This document shows positions 33,665-46,599 of a stretch of DNA of 64,000 nt, in pieces. How positions within the stretch are numbered: the first letter of the stretch is position 1; every line of letters starts with the position of its first letter. This stretch comes from Odobenus rosmarus divergens. Lineage: Eukaryota; Chordata; Mammalia; Carnivora; Odobenidae. A model generated the notes under the pieces. It was given only the letters and a program-made list of their open reading frames with translations, was not told where the DNA came from and made no database searches. The position numbers and the translations under genes are program-made. The stretch is taken from the NCBI RefSeq assembly GCF_000321225.1, contig NW_004450483.1, positions 1,523,758 through 1,587,757 on the forward strand, written 5' to 3'.

Positions 33665-35315
33665 GATCTCATATAGATGAGATCAATAAGGAACACAAAC
33701 TGTTAAAGATGAAGAAATACAAACTGTTAAACTTCCATTTGACCTTCATCTCCCTGAGAACGCCTAATGCTTCTCATACCCCCACAACTTCCTACTGATT
33801 CAGAAATAACAGCACAGAGCAAGGAACTTAATTAAAAATAAAAAGAAGAAGCTGCCAGTGCCTTGGCTTTCATCAGGGACACAGATACTAAAATACTCAT
33901 CAACTGACATTCACTATCACTCATCAAAGAAGCTAAGAATATGCATTATTATAAAATCACTTCAGGACATTATTTGTACCTGTAAATAATGTGGTCAAAC
34001 TGTCATCTACCTGAGCTCAGCTAATGAAGAATCCTTTATTAATGAAACACGGACACACTCTGACACACACTCACTTATCTTGCACATACAGGGGATAGCT
34101 AACCCTCCCAGCCGCAAAGACATATTCTGGGTTCAGGGGCACTCAGCATCATCTCCAACCCTTCCTGATCCCTCCATCAATGGTTCAGAAAGTGTTCTTT
34201 TATTCATTGTGCAATGCGTTTGTTCGGAGAACCTAGAGAAATGGGGCACTGTGCCAGGCAATGAGAGGAGTATGGCACTAGCTTGCCCTCAGCTCAGTTA
34301 GCAGGGAGGGCCAAGCCCCCGGGGCCACGCAGGAGGTGTGTAAGGACCAGAGGGGTGGGAGAGGCCCGCACTTGTGGGATTTGCAGAGGGAGGAGGGAAG
34401 AGGGGAACTTGGAGAATTTCGCTGGGGCCAGCGCTGACGGTTGGAGCGACCCTGGCGGAGGCAGGGCAGAGCCGGTCAGGGTCAGGGAGGGCGGTCTGGC
34501 AAGGGCCTTCCAGACAGCAGACTCCTCGCAAATTGAGGATGGCGGAGCAGAAGGACCGGAGCGGGGTCATGATGACTTTCCGGGGCTGCACCAGCCATAC
34601 CAGTGGCACCAGCCCTGCTCTTCTCTTACACAGGAATAGAAAACCTTGGGAGTTTAAGCTACCAGTATTTGGGGGGGATTCTGTTATTTGCAGCCTAACC
34701 CAATGTTAACTAACCACGGTGTCTTACCACTGAGATGGGGTGGCCCCCCTGGTAGGGAGTAGGAGGAAAAAGAAGAAAGGAAGCAGAAAAGGAGCAGTTG
34801 GGGAGGCAGATGAAAAGCCAGGAGGGGGTGGTGTCACCACAGCCAGGGGCCTATAGGAGCAGAGGTGACGGAATAGGCCAAGTGTGGCAGAGCGGTCCCT
34901 GAGGAGGCCAGGGAAGGCGCTGCGGTTGGCAAATGGGCCCGGCAGGTGGGTAGTCTGTGAGTGAGCAAACTGTTTGGGGGTAAGGAAGACAGGTGGACCC
35001 AAAAGGGTACCACCTTCCCTCCTAATCCAGGCCAGGGGGGCCCGGAGCTTTAAGGCCGGAAGTGCGGGGAGTCTCTGTGGCGGAGCCGCCTGCCCAAGTG
35101 GGAGGCAAGGCTCTCTAACATGCTGAAGCACAGACAAGTAGACCATAGAGGGAGATCTGTAGGGGGATGTCCTTCGGGGGGCGGGGGGAAGGATTGCCTG
35201 GGGCGTCTTAGACTGAGAGCTGCAAATGGGGACCCAAACTGACCTATGAGTTTGGTGCGTGAGATGGTGGTAAGTCTGAGGTCAATGCAGGAGCTGAATT
35301 CAAAGGACTGGATGG

Positions 35316-35545
35316 GGTGTGTGTGTGTGTGTGTGTTGGGATCTGTGCATTAGCGTTTGCGTTGTTGTGTGCATGTTGTGTGTATCAGGGTACGTGCGTG
35401 TTGAGACGTGTGTTGTGTATGGTGTGTTCAGGGGTCTGGTGCTGGAGTATGTGTGTCGGGATATGTGTATATGGATATTGTGGGGGGGGTGTTGGCGTGT
35501 ATGTGTTGAAGTGTGCAGGTCTTAGCATGGGTGCTGGTCGGTGGT
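35316..35545 (+). repeat. (GT)n microsatellite and GT-rich low complexity
   Basis: A perfect GT run to 35336 is followed by about 200 bases of GTGT/TGTGTAT-rich sequence. The Cys/Val-rich frames through it are artefacts of the repeat. Confidence 0.88.
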
Positions 35546-36759
35546 GGTAGCATGCATGCAAGAATCTCAGGATGCTTTTGCCAAAAAGAGGAACAACAAG
35601 GAAAACAATAATTAAGGACGTTTCCTGCCCTGTAAAACTTTACTGTTGACTCTGGGAGAGAATTAGAAGGCAGAACTCATAGGAGTTTGTGGTTGCCTGA
35701 GGAAGAGAGGGAGAAGGAAGAATTTGGAATGGCAGGCATCTCACCCTGGGGCCATGCTTCCCCCGGGGCATGTCAGACGTTAAGATAGGTCCTTAGCCTA
35801 AGTGGTATGGCCACCACCCCACCCACTGGACCCACTGGACTAGAAAGCTGCTTGCCCAGGCACACTTGCTTCTCCCACATCACCACAACCACAGAAAGAA
35901 AACATTCCCCAAATTCCCCTGGAATGACTTTCCCTGGAAGCATCGAGAAAGCATGGTCTGCAGAATGAGACTGGCCAGGAGGAGGGAGGCAGCTCACTTC
36001 GCCTCCAGAGGTTCCAGAGGAGCAGCTAAGAAGAAGCAGGGTGACTCCCAGAACTGCCCACGAGCATTGGCCCTGGGCAAGGGGCGTGCTGGTTGGCCGG
36101 GGGACACACCTCCGGGCTGGCTACTACAGAGCCAGGGGTCAGTGTGTGGGCCGCTTCGCAGGCAGGAGCCTCTCCCCGTCTGCCTCGGGGTACAAGACGT
36201 GCTGCTTCTGGAGACAGAGCAGTGGCGGCCAAGCCCGCCACACGGAACACTCAGGCTGTTGAGCTGTAGCTCCTTGTGTGTTCCTGTAGGAAGAATTCGT
36301 ACTTCAACCAAGAAAGAGTTAACTCTTCCCTACGACTGCACTTCTATCCTGCAGTCTTGTTGCATGATTCTCCACTGCCAAGGAAAAGTTAGAATTCCTC
36401 ATGAAGACTATGGGGGGCTTCTCACCTAGCCCCTGCCACCTCTCCAGCTTTCAATGAAGAACCCCCTTGCTAGGCCCCAGCCACTCACCCACCCTCTCTC
36501 TCCTCCAGCCACTGAGAGCGACTTCTAGTGACCAGGACAGGCCATGTGTCTCTCTGGGATAATCAATCATCCTGGCTTTCCCCTGGGCAAAGGCGTTTCC
36601 CGGGACATGGGACTTTCCGTGGTAAAACCGGGACTGTCCCAGACAAACCAGGACAGTTGGTCACATTGCATGCCTCACCCCTTCTTATCTTATGTTATTA
36701 ACCCAGCCTGCAGAGCCTTGCAGCCAGGAAACACTCTATCCACACTGGGCCTCTGCCTC

Positions 36760-37015
36760 CAGGAAGCTTCTCTTAGTCAGCTCCTGTCTCCCTGAAGACC
36801 TGAGAACCTATCTCCATTGAGACCAGACAACTTCATTGTCCTCAGTGCCCTCCTGGGAGCCTGCAGTGTCCAAGACAACACTCTGCTGTTACAGGAGCTG
36901 AATTCTTATCTGTCCTAGACTCGAGCTTCTGGAGGGTAACTATGCTGTCTTCATGTCTCTGTGGTTGTCTCTAAGCCCAGCCGTCGTGGGTGAGCCATAG
37001 GCGTTTGCTGAACTA
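36760..37015 (+). mobile_element. Probable LINE-2 3' fragment
   Basis: AGGAAGCTTCTCTTAGTCAG, then CTCGAGCTTCTGGAGGGTAA and GGCGTTTGCTGAACTATT, follow the L2 3' end layout. Confidence 0.5.
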
Positions 37016-37094
37016 TTTTGCCAAAATATGTAGGGAGGGATTCTGTGATGTATGATGACGTGCCAAGATAAACTTCTTTCAAAAATTCTAAAAA

Positions 37095-37470
37095 GTCATT
37101 GTATTCCCCTGATTCATTTAACAAACACTTATTAAGCACCTATTATATGTCCAGCCCAGGAGATAGAACAGTGAAAAAGAGTCAAAATCTCTGTCCCCAT
37201 AGAACTTACTGTGTAAAGGAGAAATAGACAACTAATATGTTTTTAAAGTAAGTCATTTCAAAGAGTGAAAAGTGTCATGAATTTTAATAAAGGAGGGTAA
37301 CGGGAAGCAGACTGGTGAGGGGGCTACCTAAGTCAGGAAAGGCCTCTCTGAGGAGTGAGCGAAAGAAGGAGGCTGTCACAGAGATCTGGGGGAGGGGTTC
37401 CAAGGTGAGACTAAGCTTAGAATGTTCAAGGACAAGAAAGAAAGCCAGTGTGATTGGAACATGACAAAGC
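37095..37470 (+). repeat. Ancient interspersed repeat, L2/MIR age, family uncertain
   Basis: It opens AACAAACACTTATTAAGCAC, then a CTGTCCCCATAGAACTTACT segment and GGAAAGGCCTCTCTGAGGAG. This series is repeated widely in mammalian genomes, but I cannot fix the family name. Confidence 0.55.
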
Positions 37471-40125
37471 AACAGAAGACTTGAAGGAAGAAGGAAGAGA
37501 GGCCAGGTCACATTGAGTTTTGCAAGTCTACTCCTTAGGATTAGATTTACCTCAGTGGCTAATGCAAGATATATCTTACATAGGAAAAGCTCAGAATTAG
37601 AAATTCCAAGCCAGGTATGATGGCTCCATGGTCATTAGGAACTCATGTTCCTTCTCTCTTGCTTATCATGAAGTTTCCATAAGTTTTCCGTGAAGGTTAC
37701 CTCACAACCACAAGATGGCTGCTGGAGCACCATCCATCACATCTCTGTTTCAAGTAGTGGGAAGGAGGAAAGTGGAAGAGCAGAGCCTTGCGTCCTCTTG
37801 GCTGGGCCAGTTCTGTTAAGAGGATAATCCCCAAAGCCCCACTTGACAACTCTGCTTTTATCTCCTAGGACACCCCTAGATACAAATGTGGTTAAAAAAC
37901 ACAGACACTTAGCTGGGTACCACAGTGCTCCAAATTAAACAAGGGTTCAATCAGAAAATAAGAAATGCAAACTAAATATTGAATGCACACAAAGGGTGTG
38001 TCAAGGAGCCTGGGGTTTGTTCTAAGTGCGATGGAAAGTTTAAGAGAGTTTTTGTCAGTGCTGATCAGATTTGCCCAGTGAGAAGTACTCTGGCTGCAGA
38101 TGGAGCAGAAACTGTAGGCAGGGAGGGGGAAGCTGGAAGATGAGCCAGGCATCTCATCATCCAGGTGAGAGATGACAGAGCTGGGGCTAGTGTTTCTGCA
38201 GCAGGCGGTGAGAAGCGGCTGGACCTGGTCTCTGTCTGGGGGCTAGCGCTGCCAGGACTTGCCAATGGATTGGGTATGGGGTGTGAAAGGAAGAGAGAAC
38301 TGAGGGGACGGATCCCAGGTTCGGAGACTGAGCAACCAAGAAGATATGGTGCCCTTAATGGGGGTGGGGAGATGGGGAGAGGAGGAGGGGGCAATAAAAT
38401 GTTCTGCTTGAATATATTGATTTTGAGGGGCACCGGTAGGGGCTGCTGAGTAGGTAGTTGGACCCCCCTTGCATTTGGGGTTCGGGGCAGAGGGGAAACA
38501 AATTTGGGAGCCGTAGGCATATACCCGGTATTGAAAGCCAGAGCGAGATGAGTTCATGCAGCAAGAGGTGTCGATGGAGAAGAGAACAGGTCCAAGGATG
38601 GGCCCTGGGCGCTTCTCCTTTAGAGCTGGGAGAGGAAGCAAGAGGCCGGAAAGGAGCCCCAGCGCCAGGGGAGAAAAAGCAGACCAGAGTGGTGGCCGGA
38701 GGAAAACTAAGAACCAGGTACCCAATGCTGGGAATGGCTGAGCACAGCCTGGGGTTTGGCAATGTGGGCTTGTTAGTGGCCCTGATTAGATGCAAGGGCT
38801 CAATTCTCCCTGCTCAGGGCTCTTGCACCCCCCCTTGCCTCTTTCTGGCTCTGAATCACGTCCCCTTGAATCTGGAGGTTGACCAGGTGCTGCTGAGTCA
38901 CACCCTCACCTGGGTTTCCCTGGGTCTTCTACCTCCTCCTGCTGCTCAACCTGTGCCCTTCTCTCTGGGTCTTGGAGGAGAACAGGTGCTGTGCTAAGGG
39001 GCTGGGACCAGGGCTTTATTTTGCCTTAAGTTATTTATAGAAATTCTCAAACACAGACAAAAGTAGAGAGAAAAGCATCATGATGACCGCAGGGAGCAGT
39101 GGGTGGAGGAGGAAGACGATCGTTTGGCCCCGGAGTCCGTTTTGCCAACTATCCAGCAGCGCTTCCCAAACTGCGGGTTTTGCGTCAAACACAAGTGGGT
39201 CACGAATTCCAAATTCATGGGGTAGGATCCTCGTTTAACGCAAGGAAAAGGAATCGGATGGAAAATAATAGGAAATCACACACACACACGGATGATACTT
39301 GTTTCATGACACTTCTTTCTGTGCATCTAGGTTTATACAGTTGTAGGCATGCCTGTGTGTTCTCGGTGGTGACGTCAGGCAGATTTGCTACATTGAGTTT
39401 AAAGTCAAAAGAGGGTGAAAACCACCGGCCTCTAGAACATCTCCTTGTCCCCCCTGCCCCCCGCCCTCCCCAGCGGTGACACACTCAGCACAGCAGGCTG
39501 GATGGCTAGGCATCACTTCCGGGCAGGGACCGCTGTTTTCCTCTAGTGGGAATCGTGTGTCCCGGACAGCACGTTGAAGAAATAGTAGTACGTCCAGGCT
39601 GTGGTTAGCCGATCTGCACTTGTCTGGAGCTACCTCCAATGCAACCGAACACAACGGAACTGCACTGTGGGAAGGGGCTGCTCTGGATCCTCCGCCCTGC
39701 CGAGTAGACACCGAAGCCGACAGCCTCGGCCAAGATCCATCAGGTGGCCGGACCCGTGGTTCTCAACCTGGATGCAGGCTAGAAGCACCCGGCGAGCCCC
39801 ACTCCCAAAGCCCCTGCTATAATTGGGAAAGGGATGCTGCCTGGGCGTGGGGAGGCTTCAACGCTAATTATAATGCAGGGTTGGGGGGATGAACCACGGG
39901 CAGAGCAGGAGGTAAGGCACTCCCCACTCACGGAAGCCACCCAGCCCTCCCTTCTGCAGCCCGATTGGTGTGCTTTGTGGCTTCAGTGTCCAAAGCAGCT
40001 GGTGCCCCCTGGGTGTGGCGGGAGGTGGTGCAGGCCGGTTGGCTCCTGGCAAGCCCTCCAGGAGCTCCCAGTCAGGATGATGGTTTAGTCCTCTCTGCCT
40101 CATGCCCCAGAAACCCAAAGGCATT

Positions 40126-40333
40126 TTTTTCCTTTTTTAATATTTGTTTATTTATTTGAGAGAGAGAAGGAGATCGGGGTGGGGGAGGGACAGAGGGAGA
40201 GAAAGAGCCTCAAGCAGACTCTGCACCCAGCGCAGAGCCCGATGCGGGGCTTGATCCCACAACCATGAGATCAGGACCTGAGCCAAAACCAAGAATCAGA
40301 CGCTTAACTGACTGCGCCACCCAGGCGCCCCCA
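40126..40333 (-). mobile_element. SINEC carnivore SINE
   Basis: It is a reverse-oriented copy with a TTTATTTATTTGAGAGAGAG tail and a head ending CGCCACCCAGGCGCCC. A 10-bp target-site duplication, CAAAGGCATT, lies at 40116-40125 and 40334-40343. Confidence 0.95.
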
Positions 40334-40653
40334 CAAAGGCATTCTTTGGAGTGAAGACACCCCACTAGCATGTGGGCTCTGTGCAGAGATCAGGGGGGAG
40401 CTAATTTCCAACAACCATGCTTCCCTGACCTTGCTCTATCATGACACACATTTGCATTAGACACATCTTCTGCAGCTATAGGCGGTATGTGTTCTTCAGA
40501 AGCCTGCTTCCCCCCCCACACACATGCTGCCGCCCCTTCCCTCTCCTTTGGGTGCCCTCTCCCTATTAAAGGAGAAAGGGGGCTGCTATCTAAAGATCCC
40601 CAGGACCAGGAATTGGTTTGATTTTAACTTGCTTGTAGAAATGTCCACACACA

Positions 40654-40834
40654 GGTGTTCAGTTGGGTAAGCGTCTGCTTTCAGCTCAGGTCATGATCCC
40701 AGGGTCCTGGGATCAAGTCCCGTATTGGGCTCCCTGCTCATCGGGGAGTCTGCTTCTCTCTCTGCCTCGGCTCCTACCCCCCTGCTCCTGCTCTCTCTCT
40801 CTCATTCTCTCTTTCTCTCTCTCAAATAAAATCT
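40654..40834 (+). mobile_element. SINEC carnivore SINE, diverged and 5'-shortened
   Basis: The head lacks the usual GGGGCGCCTGGGTGGCTC. It begins near GTTCAGTTGGGTAAGCGTC, continues through TCAGGTCATGATCCCAGGGT and a CT-rich tract, and ends AAATAAAATCTTG. There is an imperfect duplication, TGTCCACACACA (40642-40653) / TGTGCACACACA (from 40835). Confidence 0.88.
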
Positions 40835-41281
40835 TGTGCACACACAAGAATGCAGAGAAGAGTACAATGAGCCCCCATGCACCCTCACCCAGTTTCAGTG
40901 GTCCTTGTCTGCTTGATTTCCAACAGGGAGGATACGACTACCCTAATAACACAGCTCCTTCCCCCTGTGTGCAGTCCCCCAAGGATTGGGCTCTGAAGGA
41001 AACAATCTGAAACTTCCAATAATCCCCCTGGGACACTGAGGGCTCTTATGTGGGGACCTGCCGCCTGGGCTGAGACACTCACTAGAGGGGCATGTGGATC
41101 ATCTCCCCGTGTGCCTGGCAGCGATCAGGGCACTTCACCTATACCCACTTATTTCAGGAGAAGAGCTGTGGACACCTCCCCGTCTGTCTCCTGATAGGCT
41201 GCTGGTGAAATTCCCGAGTCCTATGGCCCTGGGGCTCGTTTACCTACTCAGTACCCTGCTGGTCAATACTGCGTTGGCCAG

Positions 41282-41483
41282 GGGCGCCTGGGTGGCTCAG
41301 TCGTTAAGCGTCTGCCTTCGGCTCAGGTCATGATCCCAGGGTCCTGGGATCGAGCCCTGCATCGGGCTCCCTGCTCCACGGGAGGCCTGCTTCTCCCTCT
41401 CCCACTCCCCCTGCTTGTGTTCCCTCTCTCGCTGTGTCTCTCTCTGTGTCGAATAAATAAATAAAATCTTTAAAAAAAAAAAA
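41282..41483 (+). mobile_element. SINEC carnivore SINE, young-looking
   Basis: It is a full-length copy with head GGGCGCCTGGGTGGCTCAGT, a CT-rich linker, AATAAATAAATAAAATCTTT and a poly(A) tail. A perfect 17-bp target-site duplication, AATACTGCGTTGGCCAG, lies at 41265-41281 and 41484-41500. Confidence 0.98.
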
Positions 41484-41500
41484 AATACTGCGTTGGCCAG

Positions 41501-42884
41501 TCACCTTAGAAAAAAAGGAAAATTCCTTCCAAAATGCACCAGCGCCGAGGTCACCACCCTCTGCTGAGATGAAAAAATGTCTACGGGTGTGAGCTTGGGG
41601 TGGGGAGAAGGAGAATGGCAAAATGGTTCATTTCCAACTTCAGTGGCTTTGTCCAGGTTTTGCTCAATCCCGGGCTAACGGCTAAACTATCTGAACTCCA
41701 AACCAAAATAAATACACCTCTGAAGTTCAACAATGTTATTACATCAAGGCTGATGTAATGGCTCCAAACCATGAGAAAATAATATTCCAGCATAATGGGT
41801 CCCTCTGTTTAGCCAGAGGAAAGGCTGGGCTGCTGGCTAAGAGTCAATTGGAATTTGGCGTTTTCTATCATTGTTAAGCTGGGTGTGTGTGTATGTGTGT
41901 GTGTAACCCAATTAATGATGTTTTAGTAATTGTGGTGTGAGAGAGTATAGATAGATATTAAAATATAATTGAGGGGTGCAGAGCAGGTCCTTGGACCAAC
42001 CCAGAGAAGAGTTCCAGAATGATCATCCCTTGCCTGCCCCACCTCGGGAGCCCCTCCCAGACTCAGCTTCTCACGGGGTGACATTTTACGATTCCGATGG
42101 CCCTCCAGGAGGTCACGGTTGAGGGGGTGGAGAAAGGTCATGATGGCTCAAGGCTACTTCACACAGGGAGACCAAATGAAAAAGGAAGTGGTACCCGGCC
42201 CCAGGAAGGTATCTGCGGACACTCGGGGCATCTACAGGCAGCTGACAAGCTGGCTCCTGCAGCCAAGCCAGGCTGAGCGGGACACATGCTAAACAAGAAT
42301 GGTCCACTTGTCTGGCACTCTCTGCATCATGACTTAGACAGGCCCACAGTCCCCAAGCTCACACTCCCCTGCCCCCGGGCCTGTGCCGTCCAGCCTCACC
42401 CCCAGCTCAGAGGTTGATGGAGAAGGACTTAGACATAAAGAGTCACAGGTCCCGGTGCCAACACTCAGTCTGTTTCCTTGGACAGGTCACTGTGTCGCGA
42501 GCTCCCTATCCACAAAGAGCAGCTCGGTAACTCGCACCTTCCCTGTGTAGGCACCATCCATCCACACCTGCAGGAAAAGCCCAGGCCAAAGGGCATCCAT
42601 TCAAGTTCCCAAGTCAGAGAAACCTGCCAACCAGTGGAGCCTGGGCCCTTCCCACTCTGGGTTCTACCTAGAATGCGAATGTTTTTTGTTTTGGGGCTTG
42701 GGGTTTGTTTTTTGTTTTGTTTTTTTGGTTTTTTGTTTGTTTTTACGTATCAGTCATCAACATCAATTGCCAACCCCATGCAGAACTCAGAGCCAGCCTC
42801 TGTGCCGGTCCCATGGCCTCCTTAGCCAAATCAGGCTGAGGCATGCATGGGGACAAACATTCATTGTGTCGTACCTCAGGGAAT
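41501..42884. other. Intergenic, no gene seen
   Basis: It has a GT run at 41885-41904 and T-rich low complexity at 42690-42745. The AT-rich part 41690-41980 is non-repetitive. No exon is recognised. Confidence 0.45.
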
Positions 42885-42990
42885 CCCTACCCCAAATCTA
42901 TCATTATTCCCATTTTGCAGGTGAGCAAACAGAGGCTCAGGCAGGTTCACGAACTGGCCAGGCATTTCACGTGTGCGGTCTGGTGGAGCT
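42885..42990 (-). repeat. MIR SINE fragment
   Basis: The antisense MIR core shows ATTATTCCCATTTTGCAGGT and GAGCAAACAGAGGCTCAGGC. Confidence 0.7.
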
Positions 42991-43038
42991 ACAGGCCTCA
43001 TCTACAGGAGGGAAATGGCAGCCCACTCCCCGGACATA

Positions 43039-43420
43039 TGCTTGTTTGCTTGGGCTGCCGGAACAAAGGGCCGTTGACGAGGTGGCCCCCACAGAAGAAA
43101 TTCATTGTCTCACGGTTCTGGAGGCTGGAGGTCGAAGATCAAGGTGTCGGCAGTGTTCACTCCTTCTGAGGCCTCTCTCCCTGGCTTGTAGACGGACTCC
43201 TTCTTTCTGCGTCTGTCTTCACGAGCTCTTCCCTTTATGTGTGTGTGCTCTGCTTGCAAGGACACCAGTCATATGGGATTACAGTTCACCCCATGACCCT
43301 ATGATCTCACTTTAACTACCTCCTTAAAGGCCCTATCTCCAAATGTGATCCCATTCTGACGCACAGGGGGGTAGGGTTCTAACATAGGACTTTGAGGAGG
43401 ACACAACTCAGCTCATAGCA
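43039..43420 (-). mobile_element. MaLR-type solo LTR (MLT1/MST class), antisense
   Basis: It reads as the reverse complement of a MaLR LTR. It opens TTTGCTTGGGCTGCCGGAAC, then CTCACGGTTCTGGAGGCTGG and GATCAAGGTGTCGGCAG. The middle holds GACACCAGTCATATGGGATT, and the end holds ATCTCCAAATGTGATCCCAT and CAGCTCATAGCA. No internal coding region adjoins it. Confidence 0.75.
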
Positions 43421-46157
43421 GAGGGGACGACGTGGGTGACGTGCCTGGAGCAGCAGGTGGCCCTCGGTGGGCTCACTCGGGGCAGTGGTGAGCATGGGGA
43501 GCGGTCAGCCCTAGGAGGCATCATCGGTATTTACTGAGTGCCTCCTGCATAGCGGGCCGTGCTAGGCATAAGGTGGCCCCGAGGCACCTCTGTGTGAGCC
43601 GCATGTGGTAGAAGGAACAGCATCATGAGGGGCAGCTGGTCATCCGAGAGAGCAGACAGCATGCGCGTGAGACTCTGCAAATATGTTCAAAACACATCTG
43701 CCAACTGCTCAGGCTTCGCAGACCCTCCCAGCGTCCTGCAGCCTCGGGGGCCACCACGCTCAGCCAGACAAAGGAGGTTCTGGCTGGTTCTACTTTCTCC
43801 CCGCACGTGGCAAAGTGCGCAGTGTGGGTTCGACAAGAACTGGCTGAAATGAGTGACTGAATAAATGAGTCCTCCTGGTCTGCCCTCGCTTCTCTCCTGC
43901 TGCAACTTCGCTCAAATTCTGGACCAGACCCCACCGTCCACCAGCGGGACTGGGCGCTCCAGAGCCGGTGCTGACCTGGGGGTGTCAGCCAGCTCACAGA
44001 CGGGCGGCAAAACCACTAACACCCCATCCCCACTCTGGGTGGCTGCCTCTCCGTGCCCTTGCAGCCAGAATGGGAGACGTGGGATTTCAAACACACCAGC
44101 AGGTGTTCAAGAGGTGAGCATATCCGAAATCGCTCTGAGGATGAGATGGGCAGGACTTGAAGCAAGGGAACATGGGACACTCCGTGTTTCCTATTGGAAG
44201 GGCCCGGGAAATGCTGCAGCCAGTTACCTGGAGGAGACTTCTCCGTCGGTTTTACCAACAGGCCTGATCCTTGGCCGTCAGGATAAATTTAGGTGTGTTC
44301 TTGCCTCAAGGCAGGAGGGAGAACCAGATGACCTCTTTGGGTCCCTTCCTGCCCTGGGATTTTAGGCAGACGTTAACATCTGGGGAGTGACAGGAGCGGA
44401 GAGATCCCAGTGGCCCGAAGCCAGCAGTAACAGGGTGGCCCGGTCTGGGCAATCCACCCGGAGCTAACCAACTGGTAGAGTTGCAAAGAGCAACAAGTCT
44501 GACAGCTGCCAGGATTACCCACTTGACAGAGCAAGAAGCTGTGGCTGGAACTGCTCAGTCTCTTAGGAAACAGGAGCACGGCACAGGTGTGGGTCCACAC
44601 ACCGGTGTCACAGCACACACGTACACAGAAGGCATTTGTGCAAATGTGATGGGAAGGCCTGCTCCGACATCTCTCCTCTCCATCCCCAAAGGCCTGGGAA
44701 GAATCACAGCTCCCAAGCCAGACAGCTCCTTATTTCACTCAGCACATCCCCTCTGAAGCAAAGGGCTGGGGAGACCCTCTGGGTTTCCACTTGGAAGACA
44801 AGAACCACGAAGAGATGGTCAAGATCACATCAAAGTTGCCCTAAATCCAGTGCTATGGTCCCCAGGCCTTTCCAAGTAACTTGTGTTCTAGCCACCTCTA
44901 AAAGCAGATCGGCACTTTTTTTTTTTTTTAAGCCTGGTGTATGATCGCACTTTATCAGTCACCCACTAACCTTATCAATCAGTCCATCAACTAATCAATG
45001 CACATGCATTGTTAAAGGTCTACACTTGAGTTAAGAACCCAGACGATGTGGAAAAGATAATACTTTCCTTTAAAGAGCTTAGCGTTGGGAACACTAAATG
45101 AATACAAGAGAAACAATAGGAGGCATGGGGAGATAGCCCATAATAAGGGGCTAGAAGCAAGCTGGGCTCTCAGGTGAGGGCAGTCAGGGAGGGCTTCGTG
45201 GAAGAGGTGGGACATGTGCAAGGTCTTAAGGAAGCCTTGGATTTTGACATGTTGGAAACAGAAGACATTGTAGGCCAAGTGACCCACAAACAGGGGTGTG
45301 GCAGAGCCAAGTGCCAAGAGCCTCCAGTGGGACACAGGCCTGCGAGGTGGGGGGCAGGCCTCCAAGGCCACGAAGGGGAACCTGGCTGGATACCGTGGTG
45401 AGCTGTGAGCTATGGCAGGTTTCTGACCAGAGGAGAGCTTCCCAGCAGCATTTGCACAGTGGCTGTGGCTTAAGCCGTACTGTGTGTGTTGTTCCCGAGC
45501 ATGGAGTAGGCCTTCCCTGGGTGTTGCACACCACCCACCGACCTGTCACAGTGCTGATAGTGACATCGATGGGGTCCTTCCAACGCCACCAGCGTCTGCA
45601 CAGTGTTTTCCATGGCGCCTCAGCCCTGAGAGCCCCAGATGGATCCCCTCAAAACCCTGCGCCTCTTAGGTTATTTAGCACCTGGGAATGTCTCAACACA
45701 TTCATCACACACACGCACACACATGCACACACACGCATTGAATGACAGACACAAGGCTCTATTAATTGACGTGCCTTTACTTATAAACCATATATTTAAA
45801 ATCAAAGGCTGTAAATTAACTTCTCAGAAAGCCTCTGTATCCACGATTAACTGTTGAATTGTTGATCCTTTCATACGTTCTTCCCACAGCGCAACGGCAA
45901 CCCCCGAGGATGAGAGACCCAGGCGGCTCTGGTTTCTGGTCACTGACTGGTCTCGCTGGCTGCCTTCCATCGTACCCTCCTCTGGTCAAAAACCGTCCGT
46001 CACTTCCTGCCTCCTGCTGCCCTGAGCCCCGGCCCCGCCACCAATGTCTCCACCCAGAGTCACTCATGCATTCCCTCCCTCAACACCCGGGTCCTCCCTG
46101 TGGGCCCACATGGTGCTTACAGTATGTAGCAGCAAGTGGAAAATAAACATGAAAGTA
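43421..46157. other. Intergenic, no gene seen
   Basis: A short MIR/L2-like piece lies at 43525-43580, a degraded ancient repeat at about 45040-45320, and a (CA)-rich run at 45706-45738. The AT-rich, non-repetitive stretch 45755-45880 is a weak candidate for conserved non-coding DNA. Confidence 0.45.
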
Positions 46158-46599
46158 CAGGCATACCTCATTGTATGGGGCTTTGAAGATACTGTGTTTT
46201 TTACAAATTGAAGGTTTTTGGCAACCCTGCCTCGGCGCCATTTTCCCAACAACAGCTGTTCACTTAGCATCTCCGTGTCACGTTTTGGTAATTCTCATAA
46301 TATTTCAAAACTTTTAAACTATTATTATATTTGTTATGATGATCTATGATCAGTGATTATGACTTGCTGAAAGCCCAGACGATGGTTAGAATTTTTGAGC
46401 AATAAAGTCTTTTGATTAACGTATGTACATTGTTTTTTTAGACATAACGCAGTTACACACTTAACCGATTACGGTAGAGTGTAACCCTAACTTGTATATA
46501 TAGGGGGACTCCCAAAAATTCATTTGACTCACTTGATTGTGATGTTTGCTTTATTTGGTGGTCTGGAACCCAGCTCAGAACATATCCGAGGTATGCCTG
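46158..46599 (+). mobile_element. Tigger1-like DNA transposon, internally deleted
   Basis: Terminal inverted repeats CAGGCATACCTC... and ...GAGGTATGCCTG bound a 442-bp element flanked by TA on both sides (46156-46157, 46600-46601), as in pogo/Tigger elements. The left interior matches the Tigger1 5' part (TTTTTACAAATTGAAGGTTT; TGGCAACCCTGCC). No transposase frame remains, so it is a non-autonomous deletion derivative. Confidence 0.9.

Larger units (their letters stand above)
33665..40125. other. Upstream intergenic block, no gene seen
   Basis: It contains a GT-rich stretch (35316-35545), L2-like sequence (36760-37015) and a degraded ancient repeat (37095-37470). The non-repetitive AT-rich part 33720-34030 could be conserved non-coding sequence. 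The open frame at 34283-34639 shows no recognisable domain and looks like chance. Confidence 0.45.

Noticed and set aside
34283..34639. 118-codon + strand frame
   Set aside because: No domain is recognisable and the sequence looks like a degraded ancient repeat; a competing frame lies on the other strand.
39999..40015. GGTGCCCCCTGGGTG as a third CTCF site
   Set aside because: Aligned to the CTCF core it has about three mismatches, including conserved positions; too weak to list.
45706..45738. CA-rich run considered as a full microsatellite
   Set aside because: It is interrupted and short; mentioned only within the surrounding intergenic entry.
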